Source: Pseudomonadota bacterium (GTDB lineage Bacteria > Pseudomonadota > Gammaproteobacteria > Burkholderiales > Gallionellaceae). From it: a stretch of 22,273 bases of DNA. Position numbers and translations under genes: made by a program. Below the pieces are notes generated by a model, which worked only from the letters and a program-made list of their open reading frames with translations, searched no databases and had not been told where the DNA came from. Position 1 is the first letter of the stretch. Each line of letters opens with the position of its first letter. Positions 7,732 to 15,702 of this stretch are shown piece after piece. The DNA lies in contig JAJZUH010000011.1 in assembly GCA_021847165.1 (NCBI GenBank), positions 1 through 22,273 on the forward strand, given 5' to 3'.

Positions 7732-8166
7732 ATGGACGAGACTGCCTTCCGGCAGAGATTGTCCGACATGATCGAACGTCCATGCACGTTCGGAAAAGCA
7801 GTGCTGGCGCGCTGCGTCGCGTGCAGCCGTTCGGATCGGATCCAGATCGCCGAGCGCGAGGTCGTCACCTGCCAGAATACGTCCAGTCTTTCCCGTTGCA
7901 TCTCGTTGCACGAACAGCTACGCCACAATTTTTCCTTTGCGCTCAGGAAAACCTCGGAGCAGACGGTACTGTCGCATGCACAGGAGATGCGCATCCAGTG
8001 CGGCGGCCTGAAAGGATTGCATCAGGTTCTGCACGACGATTGCGAAGTGGCGGATGTGGATGCGCTTCTGGCTGCCATTCTCATGCGCTGGGAAGATCTG
8101 GCGGACTTGCCCTATTCCGAAGTCGTGCATGCCGCCGCCCTGTGCTACAAGGGGCGGCACGGCTGA
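7732..8166 (+). CDS. Cysteine-rich small protein of unknown function (144 aa)
   Basis: The product has 144 residues with eight cysteines at 18, 28, 31, 47, 56, 90, 104 and 138, and no signal peptide, so it is probably cytoplasmic. The C18/C28-x2-C31/C47/C56 group in the first 60 residues, around IAERE, could bind a metal or iron-sulfur cluster; this is inference. The second half is helical (ADVDALLAAILMRWEDLADLPYSE). I recall comparable 'RPC-F-A-LA-RC--C ... IAERE--C' proteins in other beta/gammaproteobacteria without assigned function. It lies 5 nt behind the 75-aa gene, with GGGGG rather far (about 15 nt) from the ATG, so translational coupling is likely. It is the last gene of the + strand block; the next gene is convergent. 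Confidence 0.78.
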   Translation: MDETAFRQRLSDMIERPCTFGKAVLARCVACSRSDRIQIAEREVVTCQNTSSLSRCISLHEQLRHNFSFALRKTSEQTVLSHAQEMRIQCGGLKGLHQVLHDDCEVADVDALLAAILMRWEDLADLPYSEVVHAAALCYKGRHG

Positions 8167-8198
8167 CAGTTAACAGGCCTGAGGCAAATGCAAGGAGG

Positions 8199-8624
8199 CT
8201 ATCTCGGATCGAACGCGGGCGAGTATTTTTGCAGTGCCGGTTTCATCAGCAAATCTTCCCGGATCACATGATTGATTAACCAGTCACGCAAGAAGCCGGT
8301 GAAATGTTCGGTCGTCTCGGCAGGCCAGTCTTGCCCCATCGCGGCAATTTCGCCCTTCATCTGGTCGAGCTGTTTCAGCAGTTCCTGGTGAGACTGGTTC
8401 AGATGCGGAACCTGGGTATATTTGACCGCCGCGGCGATTTTTTCTTCCCGGTCAAAATGCACGCGAGAATACTGAGAAAGGTTATCGAGCACGGCTGCCA
8501 AATCGCCCCGATTCTTCTTTCCCAGGGCTTGCTCGACCTTGTTGATGATTTCAATAAGATATTTGTGGTCATCATCGATGATGTTGTTCCCGACACTCAA
8601 CTGATCACGCCATACCAGACTCAT
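8199..8624 (-). CDS. Bacteriohemerythrin
   Basis: The product has 141 residues of the single-domain hemerythrin family. All seven di-iron ligands are visible: His20, His56-x3-Glu60, His74-x4-His79 and His119-x4-Asp124. Such proteins bind O2 at a non-haem di-iron site, serving as oxygen carrier, scavenger or sensor in the cytoplasm. The start is the ATG giving the family-typical MSLVWRDQLSVG, preceded by GGGAG about 7 nt upstream; an in-frame extension to 8663 adds 13 residues outside the family and was rejected. It converges on the cysteine-rich gene 32 nt away. It is separated from the upstream DUF347 gene by about 100 nt, so it may have its own promoter. Confidence 0.94.
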   Translation of the reverse strand: MSLVWRDQLSVGNNIIDDDHKYLIEIINKVEQALGKKNRGDLAAVLDNLSQYSRVHFDREEKIAAAVKYTQVPHLNQSHQELLKQLDQMKGEIAAMGQDWPAETTEHFTGFLRDWLINHVIREDLLMKPALQKYSPAFDPR

Positions 8625-8683
8625 GAAGCATCTCCCGGAATTCGATGCCATGTATGGTAGCAAAGATCAAAGATCGGGGAGGG

Positions 8684-8700
8684 GGATTGCTGGGCAATCC
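8684..8700 (-). terminator. Small hairpin behind the DUF347 gene, weak terminator candidate
   Basis: A 7-bp inverted repeat (GGATTGC-TGG-GCAATCC) lies about 25 nt downstream of the stop at 8726. No clear T-run follows on the - strand, so intrinsic termination is doubtful. Confidence 0.25.
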
Positions 8701-8725
8701 GGATAGCCTGTGGCCTGTCCTGATT

Positions 8726-9490
8726 TCAATGGGCGGAATTGTTCTTAAGCTTGCGTTGGGGAAAAAGCAGCAGGCAGGCAACGATGAAAACGACGAGCGC
8801 CGCAGATGCAGAATAGCGGCTCAATGCCAGGCCACCGGCATCCACAGGCTTGTCGAGCAGATCGCCGACCACGGCGCCAAGGGGGCGGGTAAGGATGAAA
8901 GCTGCCCAGAACAGCAAGGTCCTGGACATGGCGGTCCAGCGCCAGGCTGCGACTACTGCCAGCAGCAGGCTGCCAAAGACGAGGGCTCCGCCGTCGTAGC
9001 CTAGCCCGGCGCTATCGGCCGTCCAGTCTCCGAGTGCGGTGCCCAGGGTTTGCGAGAACATGATCGTTACCCAATAGAACGCTTCCGATTTTGCGGTAGT
9101 CACCGTGTCGATCGAAACAGAGCCGAGCGTCCCGTACCACGCGACCAGCGCGGCCGTCAAAAGTGCAAAGAGCAGGGCGGTGCCCCCTGCATAGCCGATC
9201 CCGAGCGAGCGATCTGCGAAATCGGCCAATGTCGTCCCGACCGTGGTTGTGGCGATGATGGTTGCCCAGTACAGGAAAGGATGAAAACGACGGACGCTGA
9301 TCTGGGCCGCTACAGCGATGAGGAAGACTGCGGAGAAAATTGCCGTGCCGACCAGATAACCAAGATTCATCGACATGGAGACGGCATCGCCGCCGGTCTC
9401 GCCCAGGGTGGTGGCGGCGATCTTGACGATCCAGAACATCGTCGTGACCTCAGGAACCTTGCTTGAAATCTGGTCGTTGCGGTTGTCCAT
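8726..9490 (-). CDS. DUF347-repeat membrane protein (COG4705-like)
   Basis: The product has 254 residues, almost all hydrophobic, with about eight membrane segments. It consists of four internal repeats, each opening with an aromatic-Trp start and a TxG...D core: FWIVKIAATTLGETGGD, YWATIIATTTVGTTLAD, YWVTIMFSQTLGTALGD and FWAAFILTRPLGAVVGD. This matches the DUF347 repeat architecture. No function is established to my knowledge. The four membrane-embedded aspartates suggest a pore or ion site (inference). The ATG at 9490 is 11 nt after the glnD stop and has no strong Shine-Dalgarno, so it is probably translated from the map-glnD transcript. A start at Met18 would cut the conserved PEVT lead-in, so the longer start is preferred. 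Confidence 0.85.
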   Translation of the reverse strand: MDNRNDQISSKVPEVTTMFWIVKIAATTLGETGGDAVSMSMNLGYLVGTAIFSAVFLIAVAAQISVRRFHPFLYWATIIATTTVGTTLADFADRSLGIGYAGGTALLFALLTAALVAWYGTLGSVSIDTVTTAKSEAFYWVTIMFSQTLGTALGDWTADSAGLGYDGGALVFGSLLLAVVAAWRWTAMSRTLLFWAAFILTRPLGAVVGDLLDKPVDAGGLALSRYSASAALVVFIVACLLLFPQRKLKNNSAH

Positions 9491-9501
9491 ATCGGTTTTG
9501 A

Positions 9502-12033
9502 TCAGGCCAGCTGCTGCTGCAGTGCGGCACGCAACTCATCGACTTCCTGAGGCCTGTCCAGCACTTCGCCGCTGATCCAGAAGGTATCTTCGGCGCGCGA
9601 GCCCAGCGTGTTGATCTTGGCGCTGCGCAATTCGATGTGATGCTTGGCCAGCAGATAGGCGATCCGGGCCAGCAGGCCGGGACGGTCGCCGGCCACGATG
9701 GACAGGATGTGCTGCCCCTTTTCGTCGCGCGCAATGCCGACTTGCGGCACGATGGGGAAATGCTTGAGCTGGCGGCTGACCCGCCCCACATTCGGCGCGG
9801 CGGGAGGCGTGCTGTCGGCGAGCTGCTGTGCCAGCTCGTATTCGATGTAGTTCATCACGTCGCGATACACCGTCTTGCTGTTGTTCGCATCCATCACCAG
9901 GAAGCTGTCCAGCGCATAGCCGTGCTGGGTGGTGTGTATCTTGGCCTCCATGATGTTGTAGCTCATGCGTGCAAAGAAATTGCAGATGCGGGCGAACAGA
10001 TAAGGGCGGTCCTGCGTGTAGACCATTATCTGCAGTCCTTCGCCGATGCGGCTCAGACGTGCCTTGACGACCGGGACGTCGCTGTTGACGCGATGCGCCA
10101 GCATGCGGGTATGCCAGGCGATTTCGTGCGGTTCGTGGCGCAGGAAATAATCGGCATCGAACTGGGCCCACAGCAATTCGTAGACATCGGGATGGATGGC
10201 GTACAGGCTGAGGGTTTCGGCACTGCGCCCTCTGATCTCGCCGACCAGGTCGGCGACCTTGCCGCTGGTCATGAAGCGGCGCGTGGCGTTATACAGGTTT
10301 TCCAGCAACTGGCCTTTCCAGGCATTCCACACTTTTGCGCTGGTGCCGCGTATGTCTGCGACGGTGAGCAGGTAGAGTGCGGCGAGGTAGCGTTCGTTCC
10401 TGATCTTGGCGGCGAATGCGGCGATCACATCCTGGTCCGACAGATCCTGCTTCTGGGCGGTGGCGGACATGGTGAGGTGATGTTCTACCAGCCATACGAC
10501 GAGATCGGCATCCTCGCGCATCACCCCGTGCTGCTTGCAGAAGCGCATGGCGTCGACCCGTCCCAGTTGGGCATGGTCGCCGCCCCGCCCTTTGGCGATG
10601 TCGTGGAATATGCCGGCGATGTAGAGCACTTCCGGGCGGGCGAAATCGCGGATGAGTTTGCTGCAGAGCGGATATTCGTGCGCATATTGCGGCAGCGTGA
10701 AGCGGCGCAGGTTTCGCACCACCATCAGGATATGCTCGTCCACGGTATACACGTGGAAAAGATCGTGCTGCATCTGGCCGACGATGCGTCCGAAGGGCGG
10801 CAGGTAGCGCCCGAGGATGTCCTGCTGGTTCATGCGTCGCAGCGCGTGCGTAAGGCCCTGCGGCTGGCGCAGGATATTCATGAACAATTCGCGGTTGCGC
10901 GGATCCTTGCGGAAGCCGGAACCGATGGTTTTGCGTGCGCGCCACAAGGCGCGCAAGGTCTGGGCGGAAAATCCGCTCAGGCGCGGATGCTGTTCCAGCA
11001 GCAGGAAGCTTTCCAGGATGGCGGTCGGTTGCGTCTCGAACAGCGTTTCATCCCGCGCTTCCAGCTTGTCGTCGCGGGCCACGAAGCGATCGTTCAGGGG
11101 GAAGGTCTCGGCAGCCGGGAAGATGCGCGCCCGCATGGTCTGCAGCAATACGGCATTGAGTTGCTGCACGGCCTGCTTGGTGCGGTAATAGTGCTGCATC
11201 AAATGTTCGCTGGCGCGACGCTGGGCGCTGGCAGCGATGCCGAGCTGCTCGGCGAGGGCAGTCTGGTATTCGAACAGCAGGCGGTCATCGTGCCGGCCGG
11301 AAAGATAATGCAGACGGATGCGCAGATCCTGCAGCAGGTGTTCGTGATGCGCGATCTGGCGCGCCTCGGTTGGGGTGATGAGGTCGGCCTGTGCCAGCGC
11401 CTTCCAGGTGTGTCCGAAACCGCAGGCGCGCGAGATCCACAGCACAGATTGCAGGTCGCGCAGTCCTCCCGGACTTTCCTTCAGATTGGGCTCGAGGTTG
11501 TAGTCGGTATCCACGAAACGGGTATGCCGCTGTTCCTGTTCCTGCACCTTGGCAAGATAGAAGGCACGGCGGCTCAGATGTGCAGCCAATGTCTCGCGCA
11601 TTTCCAGGAACAGCGCATGATTGCCGGTGATATGGCGGGCTTCGAGCAGATTGGTCTGTACTGTCACATCCGAGGATTCGGCCATGCAATCGCCGATGGT
11701 GCGTACGCTGTGGCCGACCTCCAGCCCGATGTCCCACAGGTTGCCGACCAGTTCCTGCAGGCGCTGCTGCAACGCCTCGTCCGGTTGTGCGGGCAGCAGG
11801 ATGAGCAGATCGATATCGGATTTCGGGTAGAGTTCCGCGCGTCCGTAACCGCCCACGGCGACCAGCGCCAGCTCTGCCGGCAGGTCGAGCTGACGCCAGA
11901 CCTGGCGCAAATGTTCATCGACCTGCTTCGAATGCGCCAGCAGGTAGCGGGCCGGCTGGGGATGGGCGAGATAGTCTGCCTGCAGTTCGCGACGCGCGAG
12001 GCGCAGACTGTCACGTATTTCCGCTATCGACAT
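9502..12033 (-). CDS. glnD: Bifunctional uridylyltransferase / uridylyl-removing enzyme GlnD
   Basis: The product has 843 residues, typical for GlnD. The nucleotidyltransferase domain has GGYGRAELYP at 61-70 and the metal-binding pair D73/D75 (SDIDLLIL). A linker contains NLKESPGGLRDLQ near 183-195. The HD domain has His477-Asp478 (AGIFHDIAKGRGGDH). Two ACT domains follow near 667-735 (IMVYTQDRPYLFARI) and 776-840 (ILSIVAGDRPGLLARI). It senses glutamine and uridylylates or deuridylylates PII proteins to control nitrogen assimilation; cytoplasmic. It starts 13 nt after the map stop with only a weak ribosome site, and map-glnD is a common proteobacterial arrangement. The DUF347 gene follows in the same direction. 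Confidence 0.97.
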   Translation of the reverse strand: MSIAEIRDSLRLARRELQADYLAHPQPARYLLAHSKQVDEHLRQVWRQLDLPAELALVAVGGYGRAELYPKSDIDLLILLPAQPDEALQQRLQELVGNLWDIGLEVGHSVRTIGDCMAESSDVTVQTNLLEARHITGNHALFLEMRETLAAHLSRRAFYLAKVQEQEQRHTRFVDTDYNLEPNLKESPGGLRDLQSVLWISRACGFGHTWKALAQADLITPTEARQIAHHEHLLQDLRIRLHYLSGRHDDRLLFEYQTALAEQLGIAASAQRRASEHLMQHYYRTKQAVQQLNAVLLQTMRARIFPAAETFPLNDRFVARDDKLEARDETLFETQPTAILESFLLLEQHPRLSGFSAQTLRALWRARKTIGSGFRKDPRNRELFMNILRQPQGLTHALRRMNQQDILGRYLPPFGRIVGQMQHDLFHVYTVDEHILMVVRNLRRFTLPQYAHEYPLCSKLIRDFARPEVLYIAGIFHDIAKGRGGDHAQLGRVDAMRFCKQHGVMREDADLVVWLVEHHLTMSATAQKQDLSDQDVIAAFAAKIRNERYLAALYLLTVADIRGTSAKVWNAWKGQLLENLYNATRRFMTSGKVADLVGEIRGRSAETLSLYAIHPDVYELLWAQFDADYFLRHEPHEIAWHTRMLAHRVNSDVPVVKARLSRIGEGLQIMVYTQDRPYLFARICNFFARMSYNIMEAKIHTTQHGYALDSFLVMDANNSKTVYRDVMNYIEYELAQQLADSTPPAAPNVGRVSRQLKHFPIVPQVGIARDEKGQHILSIVAGDRPGLLARIAYLLAKHHIELRSAKINTLGSRAEDTFWISGEVLDRPQEVDELRAALQQQLA

Positions 12034-12046
12034 CGCGTTGCCGCTA

Positions 12047-12838
12047 TCAGGCAGGGATAGGCGGCGAACCGGCGGACAGGGTCAGAACTTCGAAGCCGGT
12101 TTCGTTGACCAGGATGGTATGTTCCCATTGTGCCGACAGACTGTGGTCCTTGGTGACGATGGTCCAGCCGTCGCCGAGCTGCTTGATATCCTTCTTCCCG
12201 GCATTGACCATGGGCTCGATGGTGAAGATCATGCCGGGCTCCAGCCTGACGCCCGTGCCGGCCTTGCCGTAATGCAGCACCTGCGGTTCTTCATGGAACT
12301 TGCTGCCGATACCGTGCCCGCAGAATTCGCGCACGACGCTGTAACCAAGGCCCTCGACGAACGTCTGGATGGCATGCCCGATGTCGCCCAGGTGGGCGCC
12401 CGGCTTGACCATGCGGATGCCGCGCCACATCGCTTCATAGGTGACTTCGCACAGGCGTTTGGCCTGGATCGAGGGCTCGCCGACACAGAACATGCGGCTG
12501 GTATCTCCGTGGTAGCCGTTTTTGATGGTGGTGATGTCGAGGTTCACGATATCGCCGTTCTTCAGCTTCTTGTCGCTGGGTACCCCGTGGCACACCTGAT
12601 GGTTGATCGAGGTGCAGATGGATTTCGGATAGGGTGTATGCCCGCCCGGTGCGTAGTTGAGCGGGGCAGGGATGCAGCCCTGCACGTCTACCATGTAGTC
12701 GTGGCACAGCTTGTCGAGCTCATCGGTGGTGATGCCGGCCTGAACAAATGGCGTGATGTAGTCGAGCACCTCGCCGGCCAGGCGGCCTGCGATGCGCATC
12801 TTTTCGATTTCCTGCGGGGTCTTGATGCTGATGGGCAT
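12047..12838 (-). CDS. map: Methionine aminopeptidase, type I
   Basis: The product has 263 residues. The five metal ligands of type I MetAP are in place: Asp101, Asp112, His175, Glu208 and Glu239, with the substrate-binding His84 in CHGVP. Motifs NLDITTIKNGYHGDTSRMF and FCGHGIGSKFHEEP are textbook. It removes the initiator methionine from nascent cytosolic proteins. No Shine-Dalgarno is visible before the ATG (the preceding bases on this strand read CTTCAATAAACATC), which is odd for a housekeeping gene, but MPISIKTPQEIEKMR is the conserved family N-terminus, so the start stands. It heads a likely map-glnD-DUF347 unit. The usual rpsB-tsf neighbours are absent; a helicase gene lies upstream on the same strand. 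Confidence 0.97.
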   Translation of the reverse strand: MPISIKTPQEIEKMRIAGRLAGEVLDYITPFVQAGITTDELDKLCHDYMVDVQGCIPAPLNYAPGGHTPYPKSICTSINHQVCHGVPSDKKLKNGDIVNLDITTIKNGYHGDTSRMFCVGEPSIQAKRLCEVTYEAMWRGIRMVKPGAHLGDIGHAIQTFVEGLGYSVVREFCGHGIGSKFHEEPQVLHYGKAGTGVRLEPGMIFTIEPMVNAGKKDIKQLGDGWTIVTKDHSLSAQWEHTILVNETGFEVLTLSAGSPPIPA

Positions 12839-12867
12839 GATGTTTATTGAAGATTCGAACAGCTGCG

Positions 12868-12896
12868 AGGATAGAGGATAGAGCGCAGCAGCACAA
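12868..12896 (-). promoter_or_regulatory. Candidate sigma-70 promoter for map
   Basis: Reading the - strand, TTGTGC (12891-12896) and TATCCT (12868-12873) are 17 nt apart, about 30 nt upstream of the map ATG. The -10 lies in a tandem GAGGATA duplication (12867-12880). Matches to consensus are only moderate. Confidence 0.35.
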
Positions 12897-12917
12897 CATT
12901 TTGCGCATGTGCCGGCA

Positions 12918-12950
12918 TGAAAAAGGCACGCCGGAAGCGTGCCTTTTTCA
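12918..12950 (-). terminator. Strong hairpin terminator behind rhlE
   Basis: A perfect 13-bp inverted repeat (TGAAAAAGGCACG at 12918-12930 and its complement at 12938-12950) has a 7-nt loop. It lies 19 nt downstream of the rhlE stop, and the T-run CTTTTTCA closes the stem on the - strand. It isolates rhlE from map and, being symmetric, would work on either strand. Confidence 0.8.
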
Positions 12951-12969
12951 TTGCGCCATACGGTGAAGT

Positions 12970-14472
<1,503 letters not shown>

Positions 14473-14666
14473 GGTTGTTCCTTGATTTTTATAAGACACA
14501 GCGCATGCATGGCGCAAAGCCATACAATGAAATTCAGCAGGGGACGAACCTCTACCGGCGCAAACAAACATCGTCGCTAACCGGTGAAGCCAGGCGCATC
14601 CAGAATGGATGCCAGAGGGTCAGAAAACGATGGACTCAATGCCGTCCAGGGAACGGCAAGGCGCGC

Positions 14667-14695
14667 ATTATACTCAGCGACGGAATAAAAGCCAG
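14667..14695 (-). promoter_or_regulatory. Candidate promoter for rhlE with long leader
   Basis: On the - strand a perfect TATAAT lies at 14667-14672. The -35 is weak (TGGCTT, about 16 nt upstream). Transcription from here would give a leader of roughly 190 nt before the rhlE GTG. Confidence 0.5.
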
Positions 14696-14710
14696 CGTTA
14701 TGTTGGGGGG

Positions 14711-14759
14711 CCGGAAGACATTGGTTCCGGTCGGGATTGCGGGTATATTCGCCCCGGAA
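14711..14759 (+). promoter_or_regulatory. Candidate promoter with inverted half-sites for the lipoprotein-GGDEF pair
   Basis: TTGGTT (14721-14726) and TATATT (14744-14749) are exactly 17 nt apart, about 57 nt before the lipoprotein ATG. CCGGAA (14711-14716) and TTCCGG (14725-14730) form an inverted repeat across the -35, and a third CCGGAA (14754-14759) lies just past the -10. The promoter is a fair match; the operator idea is inference. Confidence 0.45.
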
Positions 14760-14805
14760 CACCGGCCGAATGCGGACTGCTGGTTTCGCGATGGGGAGAA
14801 CGAGG

Positions 14806-15702
14806 ATGAAATGGCACATTGTGGCGTTTGCCGCATTGCTGATCGTCGGTTGCGGCAGGCAACAGGAAGAAACCTATCAACCCGTTTTTTCCGAGCGCGG
14901 CGCAAATGAGCCCAGGGAATACATCGTGGGCATCCACCCCTTGCACAACCCCAAGCGCATGGTCGAGGTGTACGGCCCGCTCATCGACTATCTCAATACA
15001 GCCGTTCCGCAAGCGCGTTTCCGGCTGGAAGCTTCACGCAACTATGAAGAGTTCGAGAAGCGGCTCTACGGCGGGCAATTCGATTTCGCCATGCCCAATC
15101 CCTACCAGACCGTGCGTTCGCTGAAATACGGCTACCGTGTGTTCGGCAAGATGGGAAACGACGAAATGTTCCGCGGCATCATCCTGGTGCGCAAGGACAG
15201 CGGTATCCGCAAGGTGGCCGATCTGAAGGGCAAGACGGTGTCGTATCCGGCCTTGTCCGCGTTGGCCGCAACCATCATGGTGCAGTACTATCTGCACACG
15301 CACGGCGTCAACGTGAACAAGGACATCGAGAACCTGTATGTCGGTTCGCAGGAGTCTTCCATCATGAACGTACTGCGCGGCCATGTGGCGGCGGGGGCGA
15401 CATGGCCTGTCCCATGGAAGACATTCCAGCAGGAACATCCCGAGATGGCGGCGCAACTGGAAGTGAAGTGGCAGACCGGGAAGCTGCCCAATAATGGCTG
15501 GGTGGTGCGCGACGATATTCCGCCCGGACTGGCTGCGAAAGTGGGCAAAGCGCTGGTTGACCTGAAACAGACTGCGGAGGGGCGCGCAATGCTGGAAAGA
15601 ATGGGGATAACGGGATTTGAGCGGGCCGGCAACGAGACATACGACCCGGTACTGCAATACCTCAAGAACTTTTCCGAAAAAGTGCGGCCCGTCGAATATT
15701 GA
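14806..15702 (+). CDS. PhnD-like periplasmic-binding lipoprotein
   Basis: The product has 298 residues. The signal sequence ends in a lipobox with lipid-modified Cys16 (LLIVGC), so it is membrane-tethered and periplasmic. The mature part resembles the PhnD/phosphonate-type solute-binding family: YIVGIHPLHNPKRM near 39-51, YGPLIDYLN near 56-64, FDFAMPNPYQTV near 92-103 and DLKGKTVSYPALSA near 140-155. No permease or ATPase gene is nearby. Its stop overlaps the diguanylate cyclase start, so it more likely serves as a ligand sensor for that protein than as a transporter part (inference). The ATG has GAGAACGAGG directly upstream; an in-frame extension to 14737 would precede the signal peptide and was rejected. 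The ligand is unknown. Confidence 0.85.
   Translation: MKWHIVAFAALLIVGCGRQQEETYQPVFSERGANEPREYIVGIHPLHNPKRMVEVYGPLIDYLNTAVPQARFRLEASRNYEEFEKRLYGGQFDFAMPNPYQTVRSLKYGYRVFGKMGNDEMFRGIILVRKDSGIRKVADLKGKTVSYPALSALAATIMVQYYLHTHGVNVNKDIENLYVGSQESSIMNVLRGHVAAGATWPVPWKTFQQEHPEMAAQLEVKWQTGKLPNNGWVVRDDIPPGLAAKVGKALVDLKQTAEGRAMLERMGITGFERAGNETYDPVLQYLKNFSEKVRPVEY

Larger units (their letters stand above)
14473..14805. other. Divergent intergenic region, 333 bp
   Basis: No convincing gene lies here. The - strand half (14473 to about 14660) would be a long untranslated leader of rhlE if the TATAAT at 14667-14672 is used. The + strand half carries a promoter candidate for the lipoprotein gene and three CCGGAA/TTCCGG half-sites. 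Short readings through this stretch on either strand have no ribosome site or family resemblance. Confidence 0.6.

Noticed and set aside
7650..8279. + strand frame overlapping the 75-aa and cysteine-rich genes
   Set aside because: It crosses two better-supported genes in another frame and runs into the bacteriohemerythrin gene on the opposite strand.
8304..8660. + strand frame opposite bacteriohemerythrin
   Set aside because: All seven di-iron ligands are on the - strand protein, so this is a shadow.
9637..12060. Very long + strand open frame (about 800 codons) opposite glnD
   Set aside because: It mirrors glnD, whose domains and motifs are complete. The antisense frame is open because of GC-rich third positions, and it has no family resemblance or ribosome site.
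14573..14805. Short frames in the intergenic region upstream of the lipoprotein gene
   Set aside because: They lack ribosome sites and family resemblance, overlap promoter-like elements, and the lipoprotein signal peptide fixes the true start at 14806.
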